From Candidatus Latescibacterota bacterium (GTDB lineage Bacteria > JAAXHH01), in NCBI GenBank assembly GCA_022821085.1, contig JAJEEG010000006.1, positions 248,001 to 312,000 on the forward strand: a DNA stretch of 64,000 bases, in the 5' to 3' direction. Position 1 is the first letter of the stretch, and each line of letters begins with the position of its first letter. The position numbers were made by a program, and so were the translations under genes. The notes under the pieces were generated by a model. The model had not been told where the DNA came from, made no database searches, and worked only from the letters and a program-made list of their open reading frames with translations. Below are positions 8,788 through 16,478 of this stretch, one piece after another.

Positions 8788-9435
8788 ATGATGAAGACCG
8801 GTTTCGCACTCATGGCCGCGATCCTCCTCGCGGCGTCCCCGGCACTGGCCGGCTCACCGTCCATTACCGGCGATTACGTGGAAGTTCGCTCCAACCACAT
8901 CCTGGGCGGCGGCTGTACCTACTCGGCGGAAGCCGGTGGCGACGCCAACCAGGCCGTGGTGGCCTGGCACATCCGCGAAGGCGCGCTGGCCGATCTGTCC
9001 GTCGTCGCCGTCATTCTCGGAAAAGGCAACCTGCAACTCGGTCATCACGCCCGCGAGACCGTGCTGCTGATCGACAGCAAGGCTACGCCGGGCCAGCGCC
9101 AGGAACTGAAGAGCGCTTTCACCGCCCGGTATGGCGAGTTGTTCGGCACGGTTAAAACGGTAAAGCCCACGGACATCTCCTTCCGCCACGACGGCGGGGA
9201 CGCTTTCGCCGTTACGGTGGACGGCCAGGTGCGCGTGGCCACCCGTACCATGCTGGCGACCGACCACGAGCCCAACTGCGACCGCATGGTGTGGTACGAT
9301 CCCTTCACGAAGGACGCGTCGGCCGCGCTGGTCCAGACCGCCGCCCACGCGTACAGCGGTTCGGACCTGATCGCGACGTGGAGCATTCCGAACAAGCGCA
9401 GCGCCTACGTGGGTACTTTCGCCTTCACCCCGTAA
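8788..9435 (+). CDS. DUF1326-like secreted protein
   Basis: 215 residues starting with MMKTGFALMAAILLAASPALA, a clear signal peptide, after GGGAGG. The mature part begins SITGDYVEVRSNHILGGGCTYSAEA and continues AVVAWHIREGALADLSVVAVI, the pattern of DUF1326 proteins, including the early cysteine. Later stretches (GQRQELKSAFTARYGELF, DGQVRV) also fit. The function of the family is unknown. It has its own likely promoter and is followed by a strong hairpin, so it is probably transcribed alone. Confidence 0.75.
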   Translation: MMKTGFALMAAILLAASPALAGSPSITGDYVEVRSNHILGGGCTYSAEAGGDANQAVVAWHIREGALADLSVVAVILGKGNLQLGHHARETVLLIDSKATPGQRQELKSAFTARYGELFGTVKTVKPTDISFRHDGGDAFAVTVDGQVRVATRTMLATDHEPNCDRMVWYDPFTKDASAALVQTAAHAYSGSDLIATWSIPNKRSAYVGTFAFTP

Positions 9436-9502
9436 CGTGCCGTAACGTGACTAACGTGCCGTAACGCGCACCACCGCCGATTTTAAATTGGCGATCATGA
9501 AC

Positions 9503-9542
9503 CAGGAAGCCGGCGAGGCGGTAATCGTTCGCCGGCTTCCTG
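9503..9542 (+). terminator. Perfect 14-bp hairpin downstream of the DUF1326 gene
   Basis: The arms at 9503-9516 and 9529-9542 are perfect complements with a 12-base loop. There is no T-run, so it is not a textbook intrinsic terminator. It ends 63 bases before the first usual start codon of the EamA transporter and could instead act in that leader. Confidence 0.5.
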
Positions 9543-9605
9543 CTATCTACGGACGGAGAACAGACTACGGCGCTCGGACTCCTTCTGCTGATCACGGCGA
9601 CCGTC

Positions 9606-10421
9606 GTGACGTCGTGCTTCGGCCTGATCCTGAAGTCCGCCCACCACAACGGACACAATGCCCTGGCGGTGGGCAGCCTCAACTATGGCGCGGGCGCCGT
9701 GATCTCCGGCCTGCTGATGCTCGTTGACCCGGGCTGGTTCTGGCAATGGACCACCGTGTGGATCGGCGCGGCCAGCGGTTTCTTCTATTTCGTCGCCTTC
9801 CGCTTTCTGATCCAGGCGCTCCTGCAGGGCGGGGTCGCCGTAACCCTGGCCATCGTCCGCCTGTCCGTCCTCATCCCCATCCTCTGTTCCATCGTCATCT
9901 GGCATGAGATCCCCAACCTTCCCCAGATCGCGGGCATCATCACGGTCTGCATCGCCCTGCCGCTCCTGACCATCGGCGTGGGCAGGCAGGCCGAGTTGTC
10001 CCTGCGCGGCGTAGCCTGGCTGGTCGGCGCCCTCTTCGTCACGACGGGATTCTGCCACCTGTCCCCGAAGGTCTTCAGCGAACTCGCCCCCCAGAGCCAG
10101 ATGCCGCTCTACCTCTTCTCCCTCTTTGCCGTATCCGGCATCATGGGCCTGATCTACCTCTGGAACAAACCGATCAGGGCGCGCCTGCCCGAGGTGCGGT
10201 GGAGTGTCCTCCTTGGCGCGGTCAACGTCGGGGGAACCTGGCTCCTGGTCCTCACGCTCAAGTACCTTCCCGGCACCGTCGTCTTTCCCTTCGTCAGCGC
10301 GGTCGGCCTTGTCATCACCACGCTCGTGGCTATATTGTACTGGAAAGAACAAGTGCGCGGGCCGGCCTACGTCGGCATCGGCCTGACCCTGGTCGCCGTC
10401 GTCCTGGTGAACAGTGGCTGA
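9606..10421 (+). CDS. EamA/DMT family transporter
   Basis: At least 271 residues with about nine to ten hydrophobic helices; two EamA-type halves are suggested by GGVAVTLAIVRLSVLIPILCSIVIWHE and GTVVFPFVSAVGLVITTLVAILYWKE. These proteins sit in the inner membrane and export or import small metabolites. GTG 9606 is the first standard start. The frame stays open upstream and codes a hydrophobic LGLLLLITATVV that would complete the first helix, but no ATG, GTG or TTG exists there. GGAG at 9555-9558 upstream hints at an unusual start. Confidence 0.8.
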   Translation: MTSCFGLILKSAHHNGHNALAVGSLNYGAGAVISGLLMLVDPGWFWQWTTVWIGAASGFFYFVAFRFLIQALLQGGVAVTLAIVRLSVLIPILCSIVIWHEIPNLPQIAGIITVCIALPLLTIGVGRQAELSLRGVAWLVGALFVTTGFCHLSPKVFSELAPQSQMPLYLFSLFAVSGIMGLIYLWNKPIRARLPEVRWSVLLGAVNVGGTWLLVLTLKYLPGTVVFPFVSAVGLVITTLVAILYWKEQVRGPAYVGIGLTLVAVVLVNSG

Positions 10422-10564
10422 GACCGTCTTGCGATCCGCGCGCAAGACCGAAACCATTCGCGCCACACAGGAATTGTCGCAGTGATCCTATCGGGAAAAA
10501 TGATCCACGAACGTATCGGGAAAGACATCTTTATTGAACCCTTCGATCCTGCCAGGCTCAATCC

Positions 10565-10825
10565 GTGGGCAGATTGGGGCTTTTTGTGCACGTAACCGCA
10601 GGTTTCGGCGATGTGGGATTTGCGGGTTACTGGACCCTGGAGATGTTTTGTGTGCGACCCATCAGGATCTATCCGAACGTGGAAATCTGCCAGGTGTACT
10701 ATCATACGCTGGATGGCGATTTCGAGACCTATGAAAGTGGAAAATACCAGAACAACAGGGGCATTCAGCCCAGTCGTTTGTATCTCGATTTTCTAGAAAG
10801 TAATCAATTGAAAGCACGTCCATAA
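10565..10825 (+). CDS. Possible small hypothetical protein or gene remnant
   Basis: An 86-codon frame from GTG 10565. The C-terminal part (YWTLEMFCVRPIRIYPNVEI, then HTLDGDFETYESGKYQNN) has balanced composition and reads more like protein than chance. The N-terminus is poor and no ribosome binding site is evident. I recognise no family. It could be the tail of a decayed gene; its last codons lie in a duplicated 17-bp sequence. Confidence 0.25.
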   Translation: MGRLGLFVHVTAGFGDVGFAGYWTLEMFCVRPIRIYPNVEICQVYYHTLDGDFETYESGKYQNNRGIQPSRLYLDFLESNQLKARP

Positions 10826-10845
10826 CCCAAAGCACGTCCATAACC
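10811..10845 (+). repeat. 17-bp direct repeat
   Basis: AAAGCACGTCCATAACC occurs at 10811-10827 and again at 10829-10845, identical, with one base between. Confidence 0.9.
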
Positions 10846-10855
10846 AAAAGCATAT

Positions 10856-10886
10856 GTTGATTGTTATTTTAATCAATGTTGACAAT
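10856..10886 (+). promoter_or_regulatory. AT-rich element with TTGAT-N10-ATCAA and TTGACA
   Basis: This 31-bp sequence contains the inverted repeat TTGAT (10857-10861) and ATCAA (10872-10876), then TTGACA (10879-10884). A copy with 28 of 31 identical bases lies in inverted orientation at 20865-20895. It is about 60-90 bases before the kinase fusion gene, where a promoter or operator is expected, although no good -10 box follows at 17 bases. Confidence 0.4.
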
Positions 10887-10948
10887 ATAAAATTATGCGT
10901 TTCAAGAGGTACCGGCCGCTCGATTGATTCCCAAGAAGGTGGCATCTC

Positions 10949-12664
10949 GTGATCCAGCACATCGACCGCACACGCAGGGTAGTGGGTATCGGAAGCAACG
11001 TCGTGGACGTGATCTACCGGGTGAACCGGATCGCGGGACCGGAGGAGAAAACCTATATCCTGCCGGATGAGGCCGGCGCGGTCGTGACCGAGATAGCGGG
11101 CGGGGTGACGCTGAACCACCTGGCCTGGACGGCCCAGATGGGGGTCCCCGCCGGGCTCTTCGGATTCCAGGGAGACGACCGGTACGGCGCGATGATCCGG
11201 GACGAGATGGACCGCCACGGCATCGACCGGTCGGCCATCCGGGTCATGGAGGGCCGCGCATCGGGCTTTTCGGTGGTAAACGTGGCCGAAGACGCGGACC
11301 GGGCGATCTACATGGCCCGCGCACTGACTGCGGAGACCACGGCGGCGCACGTAGAGACGGATTTCGCCGATTACATTCGTTCGGCCGCCATGGTGACGAC
11401 GGAGATCTCCCAGCTCCCGCTGGACGCCGTCATCGCGGTACTGCGGATCGCGCACGAGGCCGGCGTACCCACCGTGCTGGACGTGGACGTACCCCCGGAT
11501 TTCGCCATCGAGGTGGCCGGACTCGGATCCACAGAAGATTTCGAGGAGGCCCTGCGTCTTGCCGACGTCGTGAAACCCGCCAAGGCCGCCGCCTTGCAGA
11601 TGGCGGAAGCCGATACTTCAGAAGAACGGGCCGAGCGTATTTTCAACCGGTACGGCGCCCGCCTGGTGGCCATCACCGAAGGGGCGCAGGGCTCGATCGT
11701 CACCGACGGGAAGCAGACGGTCCGCGCGCCTGCCAAACCCGTGGAAGCCCGGGACACCACCGGCGCCGGCGATGCCTTCCTGGGCGGACTGATCGCGGGA
11801 CTCTTCCACGGGCTTTCTCTACGGGATACCGCGTCGCTCGCCAATGCCTGCGGCGCCGTATGCTGCCGCATCCCGGGGGCGTTCCCGCAACTGGGATCGA
11901 GCCGGGACGACGTGATGGCCCTGTACGAAGGCGCTCCGATCCCCGCACGGAACGCGGCCGAGACCGTGGCCGCCGCGGAAACGGCATCGGTGAAAGTCGA
12001 AGGAGTCGATGCTGCCGAGGAAGCGCCGGGCGCGGCGTCCCCCGGCGCGGCATCCCCCGGCGCGGCCGGACTGAAGGCCGTACAACGGACCACTGAAGCG
12101 CTGGCGAAATTGCATGAAGGCCTGTCCGGCACCTACTTCGACGAAGCCATCACGATCATTCGGAAGTCGGAAGCCGCCGGCGGGCGCGTACACGTCACCG
12201 GCGTCGGGAAGTCCCGCCATATCGGCCGCAAGCTGGCGGCCACGCTGCAGAGTACCGGAACGAAGGCGTATTTCCTCGATCCGGCCGACTGCAACCACGG
12301 CGACAGCGGCCAGGTGGCGCAGGGGGACGTCGTCATCGCCCTTTCACACAGCGGGGAGACGGAGGAACTGATGGCCGCCGTGCAAACCCTGGTCGCAAAC
12401 TGCTCGACGATCATCGCGATCACCGGGAACGCCGAATCCAGCCTGGCCCGTTCGAGCGCCGCGGTCCTGCACGTGCCCGTCGATAGCGAAGCCGGCCCCC
12501 TCGGACTCGCGCCGACGGTGAGCACGTCCTGCCAGCTCGCCGTGGCCGACGGGCTCGCCATGGCCCTGAAGGCCGGCCGCGGGTTTTCCCGGGAAGACTT
12601 CGCCCGGTACCATCCCGGCGGGAGTCTTGGCAAGCGGCTGAAGGATAGTGAAGCAGAAACCTGA
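10949..12664 (+). CDS. PfkB sugar kinase fused to a KdsD-like SIS isomerase
   Basis: 571 residues, GTG start with AAGGTGG upstream. Residues 1-330 are a PfkB/ribokinase-type kinase: VVGIGSNVVDVIYRV at the start, GGVTLNHLAWTAQMG, and the signature DTTGAGDAFLGG at 268-279. A linker of about 60 residues rich in Ala, Pro and Gly (repeats of PGAAS) follows. Residues about 370-565 are an SIS domain with VHVTGVGKS, HGDSGQVAQGDVVIALSHSGETEE and the ending HPGGSLGKRL, typical of arabinose-5-phosphate isomerase (KdsD/GutQ). One chain could phosphorylate a sugar and isomerise the product. A HAD phosphatase follows 19 bases later. Confidence 0.88.
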   Translation: MIQHIDRTRRVVGIGSNVVDVIYRVNRIAGPEEKTYILPDEAGAVVTEIAGGVTLNHLAWTAQMGVPAGLFGFQGDDRYGAMIRDEMDRHGIDRSAIRVMEGRASGFSVVNVAEDADRAIYMARALTAETTAAHVETDFADYIRSAAMVTTEISQLPLDAVIAVLRIAHEAGVPTVLDVDVPPDFAIEVAGLGSTEDFEEALRLADVVKPAKAAALQMAEADTSEERAERIFNRYGARLVAITEGAQGSIVTDGKQTVRAPAKPVEARDTTGAGDAFLGGLIAGLFHGLSLRDTASLANACGAVCCRIPGAFPQLGSSRDDVMALYEGAPIPARNAAETVAAAETASVKVEGVDAAEEAPGAASPGAASPGAAGLKAVQRTTEALAKLHEGLSGTYFDEAITIIRKSEAAGGRVHVTGVGKSRHIGRKLAATLQSTGTKAYFLDPADCNHGDSGQVAQGDVVIALSHSGETEELMAAVQTLVANCSTIIAITGNAESSLARSSAAVLHVPVDSEAGPLGLAPTVSTSCQLAVADGLAMALKAGRGFSREDFARYHPGGSLGKRLKDSEAET

Positions 12665-12683
12665 AGGATCGGAAAGGAACGCC

Positions 12684-13592
12684 ATGACCGCCGAAGTACC
12701 GATAGCCAGCGACGAGACCACTGAAATCAAGCTGATCGCCTTCGACCAGGACGACACGGCGCTGTTGCCCGACGGCAGGCCCTCGCCCGAGGGGCTGAGC
12801 GCCATCGAAGCCGCCCTCGAACAGGGATTGGTCGTGAGCTCCGTGAGCGGCCGCAACATCGACCGCAGCTGCGAGCCCTTCAGCGATGCGCGGCCGTTGT
12901 TCGACCGGCTTTACGTCATCGCCAATAACGGCGGGATCATACTCGGGCCGGTCCGCCAGGGGCTAAGGCCCTTGCTCTTCGAAAAGCGTATGCAACGGGA
13001 CGTCTTCCTGGACCTGCTCGACTTCATCGAAGAAAACGGCTTCAACTTCGTATACAGCTGGCTGCGGGTGACGGAGACCGGCCCCCTGGACAGCGTGATC
13101 ACCAACGAATACACCCCTTCCATCGCATCCATAGAGGAGCAGAGCCGCGCCGCCGTCGACCGGGACGACGACCTTATGGCGAGACTGAGACAGGGCGACT
13201 ATCCGCCGCCGCCCAAGATGCTGATCCTGCCCGGCCTGGAACGGCGCGAGGCGGTGCTGGCGGAACTGAAGGCCCGTTTCGCATCCCGCCTCTATCTCGT
13301 CAAGACGAATCCGGACCGGATCGAAGCCATGCACGCCGACGTCAACAAGAAGGTCGCCGTCGAGTTCGTCGCGCGCGAGCACGGGATATCCATGGATCAC
13401 GTGATGGCCGTCGGGGACGGCGACAACGACCTGCCCATGCTGTTCAACGCGGGACTCGGCGTGATCATGGAAAACGCGCAGGACGCGGTCAAGGATGCGG
13501 GCCGCGCCCAGGGCCTGGTCATCGCCCCGCCGAACCACGAGAACGGCTTTGCCTGGGCGATCCGTCGATACGCGTTGAACAACGGCCGTTGA
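12684..13592 (+). CDS. HAD family phosphatase, Cof-like
   Basis: 302 residues from ATG 12684, preceded by AAAGGA. The nucleophile motif is FDQDDTALL (DxDxT near residue 20), the lysine region is DVNKKVAVEFVARE, and the metal motif is GDGDNDLPMLFNAG near residue 244; the C2-type cap between them marks the Cof subgroup. These enzymes dephosphorylate sugar phosphates and similar compounds in the cytoplasm. Its place behind the kinase-isomerase fusion suggests the three activities act on one sugar phosphate. KdsC is a different, capless HAD, so this is not a standard Kdo pathway set. Confidence 0.85.
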   Translation: MTAEVPIASDETTEIKLIAFDQDDTALLPDGRPSPEGLSAIEAALEQGLVVSSVSGRNIDRSCEPFSDARPLFDRLYVIANNGGIILGPVRQGLRPLLFEKRMQRDVFLDLLDFIEENGFNFVYSWLRVTETGPLDSVITNEYTPSIASIEEQSRAAVDRDDDLMARLRQGDYPPPPKMLILPGLERREAVLAELKARFASRLYLVKTNPDRIEAMHADVNKKVAVEFVAREHGISMDHVMAVGDGDNDLPMLFNAGLGVIMENAQDAVKDAGRAQGLVIAPPNHENGFAWAIRRYALNNGR

Positions 13593-13700
13593 ACGGGACG
13601 CGTCGAAACGTGTCGAACGGCGGACACTGCACGGCGCCATTGAACGGCGGAAGGTGATCGGCATGCCGGGTTCTGCCCGCGGCGCGAACGGACCCCTCCC

Positions 13701-15587
13701 ATGAATACCACCCTCCTCGACCATCTCCGGTCTTCCATGCTGGTGGCGGACGGCGCCAGTGGTACGATGCTGTACGCCCGCGGCGTGCCCATGGAGGTCT
13801 GCTTCGACGAGATCAACCTGAGCCGGCCCGATCTGATCCGGAAGATCCACGAGGAATACGTGGACGCGGGGGCCCGGTTGATCGAAACCAATACCTTCGG
13901 GGCCAATGCCCTGTCCCTGTCGAAGTACAACCTGGAAGACCAGGCGGAAACCATGAACGCCCGGGGCGTCGAGATCGCTCGGACGGCGGCGGGGTCCCGA
14001 GCCTACGTGGCCGGCGCCGTGGGACCGGCCCGGGGTCTGCCCCACCGGGAATACACCGAAGCGGACCACAGGCGGGTATATACGGAACAGATCGCCGCCC
14101 TTGCCGGCGGCGGCGCGGACGCGATCATACTGGAGACCTTTCTCCGGCTCGATGAGCTCAAAAGAGCGCTGGCCGTCTGCAGGGAGGTATGCGGCCTGCC
14201 GGCGATCTGCCAGCTCGCCGTGGACCAGTATGGACAGACGGACGACGGGTTCGGGGTCGCGGAGGCCTTCGACCAGTTGCGTGCGGCCGGCGCCGACGTG
14301 GTGGGGGTCAATTGCCGCAGTGGTCCCAAGGGCCTGCTGGACGCCCTGGCGCCGGTTCCCCTGTCGGAGGGGCTGGTGCTCTCCGCCTTTCCCAACGCCG
14401 GCTCCCCCGTCTACGTGGACGGCCGGTTCATCTACGAGGCGACTCCGGAGTACTTCGCGACCAGCGCGCTCCGGTTGCGCGACCAGGGCGTGCGGCTGAT
14501 CGGCGGTTGCTGCGGTACCATGCCCGAGCACGTGCGCGCCATGGCCCGGGCGCTTGAAGGCCGGGAGATCGTCACGCGCAAGAAGGTCGTCCCGGTGGAA
14601 GTCCGGGTCCCGGCGCTTCCGGCGCTTCCGGCCCGCCCGGCCCGCCCTGCCCGTCCCGCACCCGCGCCACCGGCGGCTCTACCGTCGATCGTGGATCTGG
14701 TCAGGGAACGGGTGACCGTCATCGTCGAGCTCGATCCGCCCCGGGACATGGATCACGGCCCCATCGTCCGGGGCGCAAAAGCCCTGAAGAAGGCGGGCGC
14801 AGACGCCCTCACCATGGCCGATAACTCCCTCGCCGTCACACGGATCAGCAACATGGCCGTGGGGCAGATCGTCAAGGAAGAGGCTGGCATCAGGCCGCTT
14901 CTGCACATCACCTGCCGGGACCGGAACCTGGCCAGCCTGCAGTCCCATGTGCTGGGGCTGCACGCCCTGGGTATCGACCACGTACTCGCCGTCACGGGCG
15001 ATCCTGTAAAATTCGGCGATCAGCCGGGGGCGAGCAACGTGTACGATGTTTCCTCATTCGAACTGATCCGGCTGATCAAGCAGATGAACGAAGGCGTGGG
15101 GTTTTCCGGACGCACCCTGAACGGCAGGACCGCGTTTACCGTGGCGGCGGCCTTCGATCCCAACGGACCCAACCTGGACAGAAGGATCAGGAGGCTGGAA
15201 AGGAAGGTCGAAGCCGGCGCCGACCTGATCATGACGCAACCCCTCTTCAACCGCCGCCAGGCAAAGCAGCTTTACGAGGCGACCCGGGATGCCGGCGTAC
15301 CCATTCTCCCGGGCGTCATGCCGCTGGTCAGCGACGGCAACACGGAGTTTCTCCACAACGAGGTGCCCGGATTCGTTGTGCCCGACGACGTACGCGCGCG
15401 CATGGCCCGCGCGGGCCGGGGACGCAAGGCCCGACGAGAGGGCGTCGCCATCGCGCGGGAACTCATCGAGTCCGTCCTGACCTACTTCAACGGCCTCTAC
15501 CTGATCACGCCCTTCAACCGCTATCCCATGACGGTTGAACTGACGGAGTTCGCCCTGCAGGCCACGGCGCGCAGATCACCAGGGTGA
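13701..15587 (+). CDS. Homocysteine S-methyltransferase / methylenetetrahydrofolate reductase fusion
   Basis: 628 residues. The first 290 are a homocysteine methyltransferase barrel (LVADGASGTMLYARG, ETNTFGANALSLSKYNL) with zinc cysteines in GVNCRSGP near 204 and GGCCGTMP near 270. A linker of repeated PALPARPARPARP follows. Residues about 330-620 are an MTHFR barrel (VIVELDPPRD, ALTMADNS, DHVLAVTGDPVKFGD, GADLIMTQPLFNRRQ, YLITPFNRYPMTVEL). The same fusion occurs as B. subtilis YitJ and makes methyl-THF for methionine synthesis. GC-rich repeats follow the stop. Confidence 0.93.
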   Translation: MNTTLLDHLRSSMLVADGASGTMLYARGVPMEVCFDEINLSRPDLIRKIHEEYVDAGARLIETNTFGANALSLSKYNLEDQAETMNARGVEIARTAAGSRAYVAGAVGPARGLPHREYTEADHRRVYTEQIAALAGGGADAIILETFLRLDELKRALAVCREVCGLPAICQLAVDQYGQTDDGFGVAEAFDQLRAAGADVVGVNCRSGPKGLLDALAPVPLSEGLVLSAFPNAGSPVYVDGRFIYEATPEYFATSALRLRDQGVRLIGGCCGTMPEHVRAMARALEGREIVTRKKVVPVEVRVPALPALPARPARPARPAPAPPAALPSIVDLVRERVTVIVELDPPRDMDHGPIVRGAKALKKAGADALTMADNSLAVTRISNMAVGQIVKEEAGIRPLLHITCRDRNLASLQSHVLGLHALGIDHVLAVTGDPVKFGDQPGASNVYDVSSFELIRLIKQMNEGVGFSGRTLNGRTAFTVAAAFDPNGPNLDRRIRRLERKVEAGADLIMTQPLFNRRQAKQLYEATRDAGVPILPGVMPLVSDGNTEFLHNEVPGFVVPDDVRARMARAGRGRKARREGVAIARELIESVLTYFNGLYLITPFNRYPMTVELTEFALQATARRSPG

Positions 15588-15602
15588 ACATCGGTCGGCC
15601 CG

Positions 15603-15669
15603 CGGTCCGGTCGACGCGCGGACCGTGCTGTGTGCGGAATACTTGGTCCACGGACCGGTCGACGCGCGG
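15603..15669 (+). repeat. GC-rich hairpin and 15-bp direct repeat
   Basis: CGGTCCG (15603-15609) and CGGACCG (15619-15625) form a 7-bp stem. CCGGTCGACGCGCGG occurs at 15607-15621 and again at 15655-15669. It lies between the ends of two convergent genes and may help stop transcription, but lacks a T-run. Confidence 0.6.
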
Positions 15670-15685
15670 TTCGGTCGGACCAGCA

Positions 15686-16321
15686 CTAACCGCCGTAAAG
15701 CAAGCCGGCGATGATCGACCCGGCAATCACAAGCAGCATAACCATCAGCTTGTTGTTTGCCGATGTCACGCAATGCTCGATCTTGAATTCCTGTGATACG
15801 AATTTCTGCTCCAGTAGATCGAATTTCCCTTTGTTTCTGGCATCCATCGCGTTCAGCTTTTCTAAGACGGTCTCAGACTTGAAATTGATCGCCTCGAAGC
15901 GTCCATCGTACTTGGCGTCCATCTCGGCCAGGTTTTTCTCGATCGCGGCGGACCTTTTTTCGAGGACCCCAAACCTGCCATCGATCGCTTCGAAGCGTCT
16001 ATCGTTCCTGGTGTCCATCTCGGCCAGCTTTTCCTCGAGGACCCCAAACCTGCCATCGATCGCCTCGAATCGTCTTTCGTTCCTGGCGTCCATTTCGGCC
16101 AAGTTTTTCTCGAGGACCCCAAACCTGCCATCGATCGCCTCGAATCGTCTTTCGTTCCTGGCGTCCATTTCGGCCAGGTTTTTCTCGAGGACCCCAAACT
16201 TGCCATCGATCGCCTCGAATCGAGTTGCCAACATGTCCTCCAGTGAATGGAAGAGTGCGTTCACCTCCGTCACCGTGGTGAACACCTCAGCCGGCGATTC
16301 CTTTACCTTGTCGTCTCCCAT
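15686..16321 (-). CDS. Coiled-coil protein with 25-residue repeats and C-terminal membrane anchor
   Basis: 211 residues. Residues about 33-135 are a 25-residue repeat, RFEAIDGRFGVLEKN plus LAEMDARNER, present about three times nearly unchanged and then degraded; the DNA copies are 75 bp each. All of it is predicted coiled coil. The end, NNKLMVMLLVIAGSIIAGLLYGG, is one membrane helix. No catalytic motif is present. It resembles other small coiled-coil membrane proteins at 26.2, 37.5, 40.1, 42.0, 42.2, 57.3, 58.9, 59.2 and 59.5 kb. The function is unknown; a spacer or scaffold role is guesswork. Confidence 0.8.
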   Translation of the reverse strand: MGDDKVKESPAEVFTTVTEVNALFHSLEDMLATRFEAIDGKFGVLEKNLAEMDARNERRFEAIDGRFGVLEKNLAEMDARNERRFEAIDGRFGVLEEKLAEMDTRNDRRFEAIDGRFGVLEKRSAAIEKNLAEMDAKYDGRFEAINFKSETVLEKLNAMDARNKGKFDLLEQKFVSQEFKIEHCVTSANNKLMVMLLVIAGSIIAGLLYGG

Positions 16322-16478
16322 GATTTACCTCCCGGAAAAAATGGATGCGCATGTGAATGGACTAATTCGATAGGGTCTATTGAAATAGTCGGAGGTCTTT
16401 TGAAACCTCTCGCACGTTTTTATTAAATCGGGATGATCGATTCAGGCTGGGACGATCAATTCAGGAAGGCATACCGGG

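Larger units (their letters stand above)
10422..10948. other. Intergenic region with AT-rich part and repeats
   Basis: 527 bases without a confident gene. It holds a weak open frame (10565-10825), a 17-bp duplicated sequence (10811-10845) and an AT-rich 31-bp element (10856-10886) before the kinase fusion gene. Confidence 0.6.
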
